A program made the position numbers and the translations under genes. A stretch of 64,000 nt of DNA from Paenibacillus foliorum (GTDB lineage: Bacteria > Bacillota > Bacilli > Paenibacillales > NBRC-103111): NCBI RefSeq assembly GCF_013141765.1, contig NZ_WHOD01000070.1, forward strand, positions 372,001 to 436,000, given 5' to 3'. The notes under the pieces are model-generated. The model ran no database searches, was not told the DNA's origin, and worked only from the letters and a program-made list of their open reading frames with translations. Shown here in pieces: positions 25,981 through 34,427 of this stretch (position 1 is the stretch's first letter; each line of letters starts with the position of its first letter).

Positions 25981-26976
25981 TCAACTTTTCACCAAATTTT
26001 CATTATCACGAAACTGCCGGATCAATGATTTCAAATAGGCTAGAGCCGTAACCATTTGCGATTGTTCGTAAGTGACTATCGATGCAGGAGACTCCCCTTT
26101 CTCGAACGGAGTTCTCCAATCGCCACTTGCTTTTGCATGGTTATGAACATAACGAAGCAAACATGTAAGCTGGCTTGCAGAACGCGCGGGATATTCCGTC
26201 CAGAAATCCTCTTCCAATACTCTAACGTTCCGTGCCTCCAATGCACCATGTTCCACCGACATCGTCATTTGCGGCGCAGCTTCCGAGTAGATACGGAACA
26301 GCTCAGGGAAATCAATCGCCCCTTGACCAAGAGGGCATCTAACCAGTCTATACCCTTCCTCATACCAATAAATCGTATAATCCTTTAAATGAACATTTTT
26401 CACATAAGGAGCTACACGACGGAAAAAATCATTAGGTTCTTCGGCCGTTGCCAGAGGATTTCCCGTATCGAGATTAATACCGAACCGTTGTGACCCAATC
26501 GTTTCGCACAGCCAGAGCAATTCTTCGGAAGCTAGATCCTGATGGTTTTCTACAGCCAAATTAACACCCGTCTGCTCCGCCGTTTCGGCAGCTTCCTGAA
26601 ATGATGTAAGAAGCTGATCCAAAAAAGGCTTCCAGGTGCCGGCCATATGCCTCCGGTCACCTCCGAATTTGGCTCCGCCCACCACCGTCCGTACCGTTAT
26701 CGCACCCACGCGTTTGGCAAGCAGCAGCGCTTCGCTCAATTGCTCAGGATCATAGCCTCCTGCGGCGATATTGATGAACATCCCTTTGGAGCGCGCGTAA
26801 TCAGCCACTTCATCGGGATTATGTTCTTTTAAAAGTTGAAAAGGAATCTCAATGCCTTCCAGACCATGACCTTCCGTAACATCTATTAATTCTTTAGGCG
26901 TTATCGGCTTTTTGCCTGATTGCGGGTTGATACCCATATCATAAGTAGTCCCGTAAACCGTGAGTCCGTATTTCAT
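25981..26976 (-). CDS. Sugar phosphate isomerase/epimerase, TIM barrel
   Basis: TIM-barrel protein of 331 residues. AVENHQDLASEELLWLCE (about residue 150), GINLDTGNPLATAEEP and VKNVHLKDYTIYW carry the usual metal ligands (Glu, Asp, His) of xylose-isomerase-like enzymes. It is longer than most of the family, with an extra C-terminal helical part. The ATG at 26976 follows GAAAGGG; the upstream 22 codons overlap the previous gene and are unlikely to be used. It is probably an isomerase or epimerase for the sugar handled by the operon. Confidence 0.82.
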   Translation of the reverse strand: MKYGLTVYGTTYDMGINPQSGKKPITPKELIDVTEGHGLEGIEIPFQLLKEHNPDEVADYARSKGMFINIAAGGYDPEQLSEALLLAKRVGAITVRTVVGGAKFGGDRRHMAGTWKPFLDQLLTSFQEAAETAEQTGVNLAVENHQDLASEELLWLCETIGSQRFGINLDTGNPLATAEEPNDFFRRVAPYVKNVHLKDYTIYWYEEGYRLVRCPLGQGAIDFPELFRIYSEAAPQMTMSVEHGALEARNVRVLEEDFWTEYPARSASQLTCLLRYVHNHAKASGDWRTPFEKGESPASIVTYEQSQMVTALAYLKSLIRQFRDNENLVKS

Positions 26977-27019
26977 TTGCTTCAGCCCTTTCTTTTTTAA
27001 GTTTCCAGAACATCCTCTC

Positions 27020-27787
27020 TTATTGCGCTGTCCAGCCTCCATCTATCACAATGGAAGAACCGGTCATAAAGCTGGAGGCTTCTGAAGCCAAATATATGAT
27101 TAGTCCGGTCAGCTCATCTGGATTGCCCCAACGTTTCAATGCAAGGTGATCGAGGAAAAATTGGTTGGCCTCCGGATTATTTATAACTACCTGGTTTAAT
27201 TCGGTAGCGAACGGTCCTGGACAAACAGCATTGGCCGTAATGTTGTGTTCGGCCCATTCCAGTGCCATAACCTTGGTCAGCTGAATCAATCCACCTTTAC
27301 TTGAGCAATAGGCAGAGCGTTCTGCCAGCGCAATAGTCCCCATCATGGATGACAAATTAATAATTCTTCCGTATTGCTGCTTGATCATATAAGGAACCAC
27401 GGCCTTGGCGCACAGGAAGGGTGCTTTCAGATTAGTGTTAAGCACTAGATCCCAGCTATCTTCGTCATAATCAAGAATCGGCTTACGGATATTAATTCCC
27501 GCATTGTTGATCAGAATATCGATGCGGCCCAAAGCCTGAGCTGTTTCTTCCGCCATACGGCGAGCCTGCCCGCCGTCCGTAACATCAACGGCTACACCGA
27601 TGGCTTGACCGCCGGTTTCCTCACGGATCCGCCTCGCGCCTTCCGCTGCTTTGGCTTCATCCCGGCTTGTAACAGCAACTATTGCCCCAGCTTCCGCAAG
27701 GGCCTTCGCAAATGCAAACCCCAATCCCTGGCATCCGCCAGTAATCAAGGCAACCCTGCCGTCTAATTTGAACCTATCCAAGCTCAT
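27020..27787 (-). CDS. SDR oxidoreductase C (gluconate 5-dehydrogenase-like)
   Basis: Classical SDR of 255 residues. TGGCQGLGFAFAKALAEAGA is the cofactor motif, NNAGINIRKP follows, and the catalytic motif is YCSSK. It ends TGSSIVIDGG, standard for the family. The sequence pattern is closest to gluconate 5-dehydrogenase or 3-ketoacyl-reductase-like sugar-acid dehydrogenases. AGGAGG lies 6 nt before the ATG, immediately downstream of a block of three 39-nt hairpin repeats that separates it from the permease gene. Confidence 0.87.
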   Translation of the reverse strand: MSLDRFKLDGRVALITGGCQGLGFAFAKALAEAGAIVAVTSRDEAKAAEGARRIREETGGQAIGVAVDVTDGGQARRMAEETAQALGRIDILINNAGINIRKPILDYDEDSWDLVLNTNLKAPFLCAKAVVPYMIKQQYGRIINLSSMMGTIALAERSAYCSSKGGLIQLTKVMALEWAEHNITANAVCPGPFATELNQVVINNPEANQFFLDHLALKRWGNPDELTGLIIYLASEASSFMTGSSIVIDGGWTAQ

Positions 27788-27801
27788 TTTCTTCCTCCTT
27801 A

Positions 27802-27916
27802 GAGTTTCGCTTTAGCGATACTTACATCGCAAGCGTTACTGAGTTTCGCTTTAGCGAAACTTGCATCGTAAGCCTTACTGAGTTTCGCTTTAGCGGAACT
27901 TACATCGTGCGTTACT
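27802..27916. repeat. Three tandem 37-39-nt hairpin repeats
   Basis: Three units at 27802-27840, 27841-27879 and 27880-27916 each begin GAGTTTCGCTTTAGCG and end near GCGTTACT. On the minus strand each can form a hairpin such as GTTTCGC-TAAA-GCGAAAC, and the last one abuts the ribosome site of the SDR C gene. The frame running through them is repetitive and not called. Confidence 0.75.
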
Positions 27917-27929
27917 GTATTTTTACACC

Positions 27930-28778
27930 TCAATATTTCGCTCCCCCATCGGCAAGCCCGCCAATCACGAAAGATTGTGCTCCAAGATATAAAACAGCAG
28001 CCGGGATGGTAGCAATAACCGACGAGCTCATGAGCAGCCCCCAAATAAACGTGTCGGAAAACTTAAAGCTTGCAATTCCTATCGTAGCGGTCTGCTGACT
28101 TGGACTCGTCGTAACGACCAACGCATATAGAAATTCGTTCCAAGACATAGTGAAAGCAAAGGTTGCGACAACAGCAATTCCAGGTGCAGCAATGGGAAGA
28201 ATGATCTTCCATAGTGTTTGCAGCCGGTTACAGCCATCGATCAGTGCCGCCTCCTCCAACGATTTGGGAATCGCTTTGAAGTAGCTGAGCAGCATATAAC
28301 AACAATAAGGTACGATAAAGGTTGGATAAATAATAAGTAAACCGAACTTGTTATCAGCAAAACCGAGCTTGCTAACAAGAACGTACATCGGAATAAACAA
28401 CACAGCCGCCGGCATGAGATAGCAGATGATAATGCTCTTCGTCAGAAAATTCCTTCCTCGAAAGCGCAGCCGAGTTAGACTGTAAGAACCGAAAATACTA
28501 ATCACCAACGAAACCAATGTGGCCAAACCGGACACATACAAGCTATTTTTCATATTGCCCATAAATTCCGTTTCCTTGAATAAATCCGAATAGTGCTTAG
28601 TCGTAATTTCTGTTGGGATTAATCTTGGTTTGGCATCGTACATTTGATCATTTGGCGTAAATGAGGTCTTAACCATCCAATAGACTGGAAACAGCGTCCA
28701 AATCAAACCAACAACTACTATAAAATAAATCAAAACTTGCTTTCGAATAGCACGCGCTTGGGATGCTTTCATAACCAT
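27930..28778 (-). CDS. ABC sugar transporter permease (MalG/UgpE type)
   Basis: Inner-membrane permease of 282 residues with about six helices. The EAA loop reads EEAALIDGCNRLQTLWKIILP (about residue 175), which docks on an ATPase. The gene for the ATPase is not in this operon; in Gram-positives a shared MsmX-type ATPase often serves such importers. The ATG at 28778 lies 8 nt after AGGAG; a GTG at 28784 is less favoured. It pairs with the adjacent permease and binding protein. Confidence 0.88.
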   Translation of the reverse strand: MVMKASQARAIRKQVLIYFIVVVGLIWTLFPVYWMVKTSFTPNDQMYDAKPRLIPTEITTKHYSDLFKETEFMGNMKNSLYVSGLATLVSLVISIFGSYSLTRLRFRGRNFLTKSIIICYLMPAAVLFIPMYVLVSKLGFADNKFGLLIIYPTFIVPYCCYMLLSYFKAIPKSLEEAALIDGCNRLQTLWKIILPIAAPGIAVVATFAFTMSWNEFLYALVVTTSPSQQTATIGIASFKFSDTFIWGLLMSSSVIATIPAAVLYLGAQSFVIGGLADGGAKY

Positions 28779-28790
28779 TGCCACCTCTCC

Positions 28791-29669
28791 TCAATCCTCC
28801 TTATTCAGTTTGCGTGTCATAAGGAACATCAAGACTAGCAAAATGGGAATTATTGATCCTGCCACACTGAGTGATTTACCCATATTATTTTGAAGGAATG
28901 CAACTTCATAGGTGTATACAGAAATTACCGCAGAGTTGTATAATGGGCCGCCGCCTGTGATCAAGAAAATGTTCTCAAAATCATTGAAGGTCCATATCGA
29001 CGATAGCATAGTGGTGATGACAATTACCGAGCTGATAGAAGGAATTGTGATGGAAAAGAACTGCCGAATCGTCCCCGCTCCATCAATCTTTGCGGCCTCA
29101 TACAGCTGTCTGTCAATGGTTTGCAAGCCTCCAAGAATGCTGAATAGGAAGAAAGGAATGCCGCGCCAAATATTTACGATAATAACCGAAACCAGTGCAA
29201 TATTGGCCCCGCTCAACCAAGCAACCGGCGAGTCTATCAGCCCTATATCCAACAGTACTTTATTGATGATTCCAAAAGTATCGTTATACATCCATTTCCA
29301 TGTGAGCGCTGCTACCATTCCAGAAATAGCCCAAGGAACAAGGAACAACACGCGGACAATCGATCTGCCGAAAAACTGCTGGTTAACGGTCAATGCGAAT
29401 ATCATCCCAATTGCTAGCTTAAAGAAGACATCCGTTACAAAATAAACAAAGGTATTTTTTAATACTTTCCAATAGATGGGGTCAGAGAAAATTTCGCGAT
29501 AGTTATCAAAGCCGATAAAATGGGCCTCAGCACCCACCGTTTTATCAGTTAGGCTCAGGTATAACGCATTGATAAAAGGAATGCCGATCACCACAAAGAT
29601 GATGATGACGATCGGCATAACGGACGTATACCCCAAAGCCAGTTCACTCTTTCGATTCGATTGAAGCAT
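28791..29669 (-). CDS. ABC sugar transporter permease (MalF/UgpA type)
   Basis: Permease of 292 residues with six predicted helices, first near PIVIIIFVVIGIPFINALYL. The EAA loop is YEAAKIDGAGTIRQFFSITIP (about residues 192-212). The ATG follows AGGTGA by 4 nt. It lies between the binding-protein gene (48 bp upstream) and the second permease gene (12 bp downstream), forming a carbohydrate-uptake-type-1 importer. Confidence 0.9.
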   Translation of the reverse strand: MLQSNRKSELALGYTSVMPIVIIIFVVIGIPFINALYLSLTDKTVGAEAHFIGFDNYREIFSDPIYWKVLKNTFVYFVTDVFFKLAIGMIFALTVNQQFFGRSIVRVLFLVPWAISGMVAALTWKWMYNDTFGIINKVLLDIGLIDSPVAWLSGANIALVSVIIVNIWRGIPFFLFSILGGLQTIDRQLYEAAKIDGAGTIRQFFSITIPSISSVIVITTMLSSIWTFNDFENIFLITGGGPLYNSAVISVYTYEVAFLQNNMGKSLSVAGSIIPILLVLMFLMTRKLNKED

Positions 29670-29717
29670 GCTTTCACCTGCCCTTGGAAGAGTACGTCGA
29701 TGTAAGGTTGCAGTGTG

Positions 29718-31064
29718 TTATTTTTTCTCGTAGATTTTCTTAAATTCTTTTTCCATTTCATCCAAGGCTTTTTGCGGGTCCATCTTGTTGACGACAATTT
29801 TTTGCACGCCTTTGGAAAGAATATTTTCGCTGACTGCCTGGGATGCACGTGCATCCGGTGGGCCTGGATCCCCCAATGGCACTATGTTTCTCGTTGCATC
29901 GAACCAGCTTTTATTTTCTGGCTTTTGCCAAAACTCCGTATTTTCAAGACCGTTCAACACGGGTCCCGCTAGTCCATTGAGCTTCTCTAGCAATTTTCCG
30001 TAATAAGCTTTATCGAAGAAATACTTGATGTATTGCTTGGCAGCTTCCGTATTTTTGGCTTTGTTGAACATGATGAAAACCGTACCTCCGCCTGAACCAA
30101 ACTGTCTTTTAGGACCAGCAGGCCATGGCATTATTAAGGTTTTCTCAAGCAACTCAGGTTTATCTTTCTTCATTGCTGCGTATATGCTGCTGGAGTTAAA
30201 TACGATTCCCGCCTGTCCAGCCAGCCACAGGTTGTTGTTGAAAGCATCATCACCGGTAATTCCGCCTTGAGGAGACAAGTTTTCTGCAAAAAAGCTGGCG
30301 TCATATTTGATAGCCTCCAAAGCCTCCGGTGTATTGATGGTGACCTTGCCCTCTTTATTGATGATATCGGTACCGAAGGTTCTGATCAGATTGTTGATCC
30401 GGCCATCGGAATCACCACCCCCGCCAAGCTGAAATCCAAGACCATAGAAGTTGTTTTTGGGATCATTGATAGCTTTCGCCACGTTTTTAACGTCTTCCCA
30501 CGTTTTGGGCGGTGCCAATTTCTTTTCCTCCAGCTTATCCTTTCGGACATACATAACGTTAGGACTGTGATAAACGGGAACCTCGAACAAACCTTCCATA
30601 GCAAAAGCATATTTCTTGGAATCTTCCCTGAAATCAAACTGCTTTAATATGTCCGAAATATCCATCAGCTGATTGTTGCCTACAAATTGTTTGGCCACAA
30701 AGTCGTCGGCTAATAACAAATCGGGCGGGTTACCTGCTTCAACGGCTGCCAGCAGCTTCGTTTTTACATCAGCCGGCGGAATCGCCACATATTCCACATC
30801 GACATTAAATTCCTTGGAGAATTGTGCAACCCGTTCTTTCTGGAAGTCGTTGTAATCCTTCACGTACTCCGATTTATCCCAAAAAACGAATTTACCCTTC
30901 TTGGGCTCCGGCTTGGCATCCGGTTTAACTTCCGCAGGCTGTGCCGGTTTCGTATTCCCGCTATCCTTAGCGCTTGGAGCCGGAGTGTTGGCCCCTCCCG
31001 AACTACAGGCACTTGCAAAAATCAACCCCAACATAAGCGTCACTGACAATGTTTTCTTATACAT
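29718..31064 (-). CDS. Sugar ABC transporter substrate-binding lipoprotein
   Basis: Lipoprotein of 448 residues in the extracellular solute-binding family 1. The signal ends in lipobox FASAC near residue 20, followed by a Ser/Gly/Pro/Lys-rich linker. The mature part shows LLAAVEAGNPPDLLLADD and PKTWEDVKNVAKAI, typical of oligosaccharide and glycerol-phosphate binders. The ligand is unknown; company suggests a plant-derived sugar or uronate. AAGGAGG precedes the ATG, and a related pair of hairpin repeats lies directly upstream of this ribosome site. Confidence 0.9.
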   Translation of the reverse strand: MYKKTLSVTLMLGLIFASACSSGGANTPAPSAKDSGNTKPAQPAEVKPDAKPEPKKGKFVFWDKSEYVKDYNDFQKERVAQFSKEFNVDVEYVAIPPADVKTKLLAAVEAGNPPDLLLADDFVAKQFVGNNQLMDISDILKQFDFREDSKKYAFAMEGLFEVPVYHSPNVMYVRKDKLEEKKLAPPKTWEDVKNVAKAINDPKNNFYGLGFQLGGGGDSDGRINNLIRTFGTDIINKEGKVTINTPEALEAIKYDASFFAENLSPQGGITGDDAFNNNLWLAGQAGIVFNSSSIYAAMKKDKPELLEKTLIMPWPAGPKRQFGSGGGTVFIMFNKAKNTEAAKQYIKYFFDKAYYGKLLEKLNGLAGPVLNGLENTEFWQKPENKSWFDATRNIVPLGDPGPPDARASQAVSENILSKGVQKIVVNKMDPQKALDEMEKEFKKIYEKK

Positions 31065-31076
31065 ATTTGCCCTCCT

Positions 31077-31140
31077 TAGAGTTTTCGTAAGAAAACTTGC
31101 ATCGTAAGCGTAAACTTCGAGTATTCGTAAGAAAGCTTGC
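31077..31140. repeat. Two hairpin repeats related to 27802-27916
   Basis: Units begin GAGTTTTCGTAAGAAAAC and GAGTATTCGTAAGAAAGC. The first continues TTGCATCGTAAGCGT, matching the downstream half of the other repeat block, but the hairpin arms differ (GTTTTC-TTAC-GAAAAC on the minus strand). Both blocks end at CTCTAAGGAGG, that is, at a ribosome site. Confidence 0.65.
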
Positions 31141-31146
31141 TGAATA

Positions 31147-31953
31147 TTAAACGTTCAGTTCCTCTTCAGCCGCCCATTCATATGCCAACCGCGGCACCTG
31201 TGTAGCCAGCTTTCCTCCGCTGATGTCGATCATCGTGCCGGTAATATAGACGGCATAATCGGAAGCCAGAAAACATATCAAATGGGCTATTTCTGCTTTA
31301 TTGCCCCAACGTCGCAAGGAAAGATTATCTAACAGCTCCTTCTGCTCTTGTGGAGAACGATCTGCAAATCGATTCATATCGGTTGGGATAACCCCTGGTG
31401 CATAACAGTTAACCGTAATGTTCCAGGGACCGAGCTCACCGGCCAGCACACGGGTAAAATGTACAACCCCCGCTTTGGAGGTGGCATAGGCTGAACCTCC
31501 CAAACTCGGGATAATCGCCGCAAATGAGGCTGCGTTTATGATGCGTCCTGATTTCTGCTTTTTCATAATCGGAAGCACGGCTTTGCACATTAGAAAGGTG
31601 CCCTTTAGATTTACATCGAGGTTGAGATCCCAGATCTCCTCCGACAGAGACTCTACTTGTCCTCCACTTGCTACTCCAGCGTTGTTAACCAGAATGTCGA
31701 TACGTCCATACCTGTGTTCTGCTTCCTGAACCACCCTCTCGATCTGAGAGAAATCGCGAATGTCGCATACCTGCTGGAACCCTTCAAAGTCATTTTCAGC
31801 AAACTCTTGATTCAATGCAGTCAAATGATCCGGATTCACATCGATGGCGATCGTTTTCACTCCTTCCCTCGCCAAGGTGAGCGCAATCTCTCGTCCGATT
31901 CCCCGACCCGCGCCTGTAACAAGAGCAACCTTCCCATGCAGATCAATGAGCAA
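31147..31953 (-). CDS. SDR oxidoreductase D
   Basis: Classical SDR of 268 residues. TGAGRGIGREIALTLAREG is the cofactor motif, NNAGVASGGQ follows and the catalytic motif is YATSK (about residue 158). I choose a TTG start at 31953 (LLIDLHGKVALVTG) because GAGGGGGGAT lies 4 nt upstream; the longer frame reads through this site. A CRE-like dyad lies about 50 bp upstream. It follows the Zn-dehydrogenase gene and precedes the ABC importer. Confidence 0.84.
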   Translation of the reverse strand: MLIDLHGKVALVTGAGRGIGREIALTLAREGVKTIAIDVNPDHLTALNQEFAENDFEGFQQVCDIRDFSQIERVVQEAEHRYGRIDILVNNAGVASGGQVESLSEEIWDLNLDVNLKGTFLMCKAVLPIMKKQKSGRIINAASFAAIIPSLGGSAYATSKAGVVHFTRVLAGELGPWNITVNCYAPGVIPTDMNRFADRSPQEQKELLDNLSLRRWGNKAEIAHLICFLASDYAVYITGTMIDISGGKLATQVPRLAYEWAAEEELNV

Positions 31954-32000
31954 CTGTATCCCCCCTCTAAATAATCGAACATTTAATACCATTTACTATT

Positions 32001-32014
32001 TGTAAGCCCTTACA
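32001..32014. promoter_or_regulatory. CRE-like dyad (CcpA site)
   Basis: TGTAAGCCCTTACA is a near-perfect palindrome matching 13 of 14 positions of TGWAANCGNTNWCA. It lies between the Zn-dehydrogenase and SDR D genes and may give glucose repression of the distal operon. Confidence 0.45.
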
Positions 32015-32041
32015 TTTTTCTTTTTTCAAAAAGATTTGCAC

Positions 32042-33040
32042 TCAACTGAATGTTAATAAAAATTTGGCCACATTTCCCGGACCTGTGATCAGCCTGTCAA
32101 AGCATTGCTGTCCATCCTCTAATGGAGCATGAGCAAGCCACGGAAAGAGGTTAACCCGTCCCTCTTCAATCCATTGCAGAGCTGTTTCAAAATCAACTGC
32201 ATTATAAGCAAAAGCTCCCTTCATAGCTATTTCATTACGTATTAATGAATTAACTTGAAAGTTACTGGTGTCCTCGTGCAGCCCAGTAAAAATTACACGA
32301 CCACCCGGTTTAACATTGTCTATACACTGCATACGCGTGATCTCTAGCCCAACAGCATCAACAGCTGCATCGAAGACCCCACTTCCTTGCTGAAGAAGGA
32401 TATCAAGCTGTACAGCAGTCACTGCTCCCAATTGTGAAGCAATTTCCAGTCGCTGCTCATTGATATCGATAACAGCGATGTTCTTTAATCCGTATACTTG
32501 TGCGGCTAACAGGGTGAATAATCCGATAGGTCCTGCGCCAACAATCAACAAACGATCCGTGGGTGTAAGCTGCAAAAGTCTGCAAACGTGTACGGCACAG
32601 GCAAATGGTTCCGTTAATGCTCCGCTATCAAAGCTTACAGAATCCTTTAGCAAATATACATTCTTCTCCACAACGGTCACATACTCCGCGAATGCCCCCG
32701 GAAGATGCGCACCGAGCAGTTTACGATGCCGGCATATTTGTGAAGAACCGGTTATACAATCACGGCAGATTCCACAAGTTATAAGCGGGTTCACCGTAAC
32801 CCGGTCACCAGCGTTAAATCGGCTTACTTTAGCTCCTTTTTGTACAATGGTTCCAGAAAATTCATGTCCCATTATGAGAGGAGGCTTGCGTAGGGAATTA
32901 TGTCCCAAATAACCACTGAGCTCCGAACCGCATATACCGACCCGTTCTACGCGGATTAACACCTCATCCTCTTCAGGCACCGGAATGGGCTGGTTACGGA
33001 TGGTTAACACCTTCGGCCCCTCGTATATTAATACTTTCAT
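32042..33040 (-). CDS. Zinc-dependent medium-chain alcohol/polyol dehydrogenase
   Basis: 332 residues. Catalytic zinc site: GICGSE (Cys near residue 37) and GHEFSG (His-Glu near 60). The structural zinc cysteines are in CGICRDCITGSSQIC (about residues 87-101). The NAD motif is VGAGPIGLFTLLAA (about residue 165). Sorbitol, galactitol-phosphate and threonine dehydrogenases share this layout. The substrate is likely a sugar alcohol or sugar acid. GGAGGAG precedes the ATG. The stop of the dehydratase gene lies 32 bp upstream, so they share a transcript. Confidence 0.9.
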   Translation of the reverse strand: MKVLIYEGPKVLTIRNQPIPVPEEDEVLIRVERVGICGSELSGYLGHNSLRKPPLIMGHEFSGTIVQKGAKVSRFNAGDRVTVNPLITCGICRDCITGSSQICRHRKLLGAHLPGAFAEYVTVVEKNVYLLKDSVSFDSGALTEPFACAVHVCRLLQLTPTDRLLIVGAGPIGLFTLLAAQVYGLKNIAVIDINEQRLEIASQLGAVTAVQLDILLQQGSGVFDAAVDAVGLEITRMQCIDNVKPGGRVIFTGLHEDTSNFQVNSLIRNEIAMKGAFAYNAVDFETALQWIEEGRVNLFPWLAHAPLEDGQQCFDRLITGPGNVAKFLLTFS

Positions 33041-33072
33041 CCTATCTCCTCCGGTCGCTGCTCAATTTACCA

Positions 33073-34221
33073 TCAGCCATTCCCTTCCCTCTTCTCCCAG
33101 CCTTGCTTGAATAAAGGGATCCAGTTACCGGTGTGATATGGATGCTGTGCCATTAACTCGAGATTTAAATCCACACCTAGTCCGGGTCGTTCCGGGGGCT
33201 GGAGATATCCTTCTTCTATTTTAAAAAGCGGTGTCAATACTTCTTCCTCCCAAGGCTCATTAAACTCGTCAAATATTTCGTGCAAATAAAAGTTAGGAGT
33301 TGCCATATTGAGATGAGAGCAGACCACTGAGCATATGGGGCCTTGAGCACTGTGAGGAGCAATGACGCCATTATGCGCATGAACCATCCCGCAAATTTGC
33401 TTCGATGCTGAAATACCAAGAAATTGTGGTTCCAATTGGATAATATGCACCGCGTCGTGCTTAAGCAGCTCAGCGAACTGTTCTCTGCAATAATAATCCT
33501 CACCGCATGCTATAGGAATAGGACTGCGCTTAGCAACCTCGACCATGGAGGATATATGCTGCGGAGGAACAGGAGCCTCGAACCATGCTGGATTATAAGG
33601 CAGCATCGCTTCTGCGAATTGCAAAGCTGTATGAACGCTAAACCGGTTATGACCCTCTATGAGGATATCTACATCCTGACCAACGGCATCCCGCACTGCT
33701 TCGATAATGTTTAGAGCAAGCTCGAAGTCTTTACGCTCCACTGTGCGCCAAGCCGAACCGAACGGATCGAATTTCAGAGCTGTATATCCTTTTTCCACGA
33801 CTGTTTTAGCTTTTTCATAAAAGTTCTCAGGTGTTCGCGGTCCGCGGTACCAGCCGTTAGCATAGCAGCGAAGCTTCTCATGGCAGCGGCCGCCGAGCAG
33901 CTTATATAACGGTTGATTCGTTGCTTTGCCGATAATATCCCAGCAAGCGGTTTCAATTGCGGCTAACGCTGAGCCTTGAATTTGTCCGCCATCCGAATAG
34001 ACGTCACGAATCATTCTCAGCGTTATCGCTTCTACATCAAATGCGCTCATCCCTATGTATAAATGCTTAAGCTCGTGTATACAGGCTTCCACTGTCTTAG
34101 CAAAGCCATTCAATGTGCCTTCTCCGATGCCGTAAATGCCCTCTTCCGTATGCAGCTTGACAAACAACCAATTTTTCCATGGATTACCGACGATATACGT
34201 TTCAACATCGGTGATCTTCAT
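33073..34221 (-). CDS. Enolase-superfamily (MR/MLE) sugar-acid dehydratase
   Basis: Mandelate racemase / muconate-lactonizing-type enzyme of 382 residues, probably a sugar-acid dehydratase. A capping domain (about 1-120) precedes the barrel. The KFD of YTALKFDPFG may supply a general base. Likely metal ligands are the Glu in ILIEGHNRF, FEAPVPP and CGEDYY. IAPHSAQGP gives the catalytic His of the galactonate/gluconate dehydratase group. It is the first gene of the ten-gene operon. GGAGG lies 11 nt before the ATG, and an operator-like palindrome is 19 nt further upstream. Confidence 0.88.
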   Translation of the reverse strand: MKITDVETYIVGNPWKNWLFVKLHTEEGIYGIGEGTLNGFAKTVEACIHELKHLYIGMSAFDVEAITLRMIRDVYSDGGQIQGSALAAIETACWDIIGKATNQPLYKLLGGRCHEKLRCYANGWYRGPRTPENFYEKAKTVVEKGYTALKFDPFGSAWRTVERKDFELALNIIEAVRDAVGQDVDILIEGHNRFSVHTALQFAEAMLPYNPAWFEAPVPPQHISSMVEVAKRSPIPIACGEDYYCREQFAELLKHDAVHIIQLEPQFLGISASKQICGMVHAHNGVIAPHSAQGPICSVVCSHLNMATPNFYLHEIFDEFNEPWEEEVLTPLFKIEEGYLQPPERPGLGVDLNLELMAQHPYHTGNWIPLFKQGWEKREGNG

Positions 34222-34239
34222 CAGGCAGCAGTCCTCCTT

Positions 34240-34256
34240 ATTTCTAATATAGAAAT
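34240..34256. promoter_or_regulatory. Palindromic operator, likely IclR site
   Basis: ATTTCTA, three bases, then TAGAAAT: a perfect 7-bp dyad in the divergent region between the dehydratase and IclR genes. Half-sites TTTCTA recur at 34261 and near 34387. This spacing and size fits IclR-family operators. Confidence 0.55.
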
Positions 34257-34427
34257 TAAGTTTCTACTTACAAATTTTACTATAAATAACGAACACCATT
34301 TCGTCAATATAAATATGACTTGACTTGGATTTTTTTATAAAATAACATTAAAACGAATCATTCCCCTGGTAAAAATATAAACTTCATTTCTAAAATATAT
34401 GACTCAATTTCCAAAAGGAGTACTGCT

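Noticed and set aside
27799..28044. Minus-strand open frame with repeated KAKLS peptide units
   Set aside because: It is created by the 39-nt hairpin repeats and overlaps the permease gene; no independent coding evidence.
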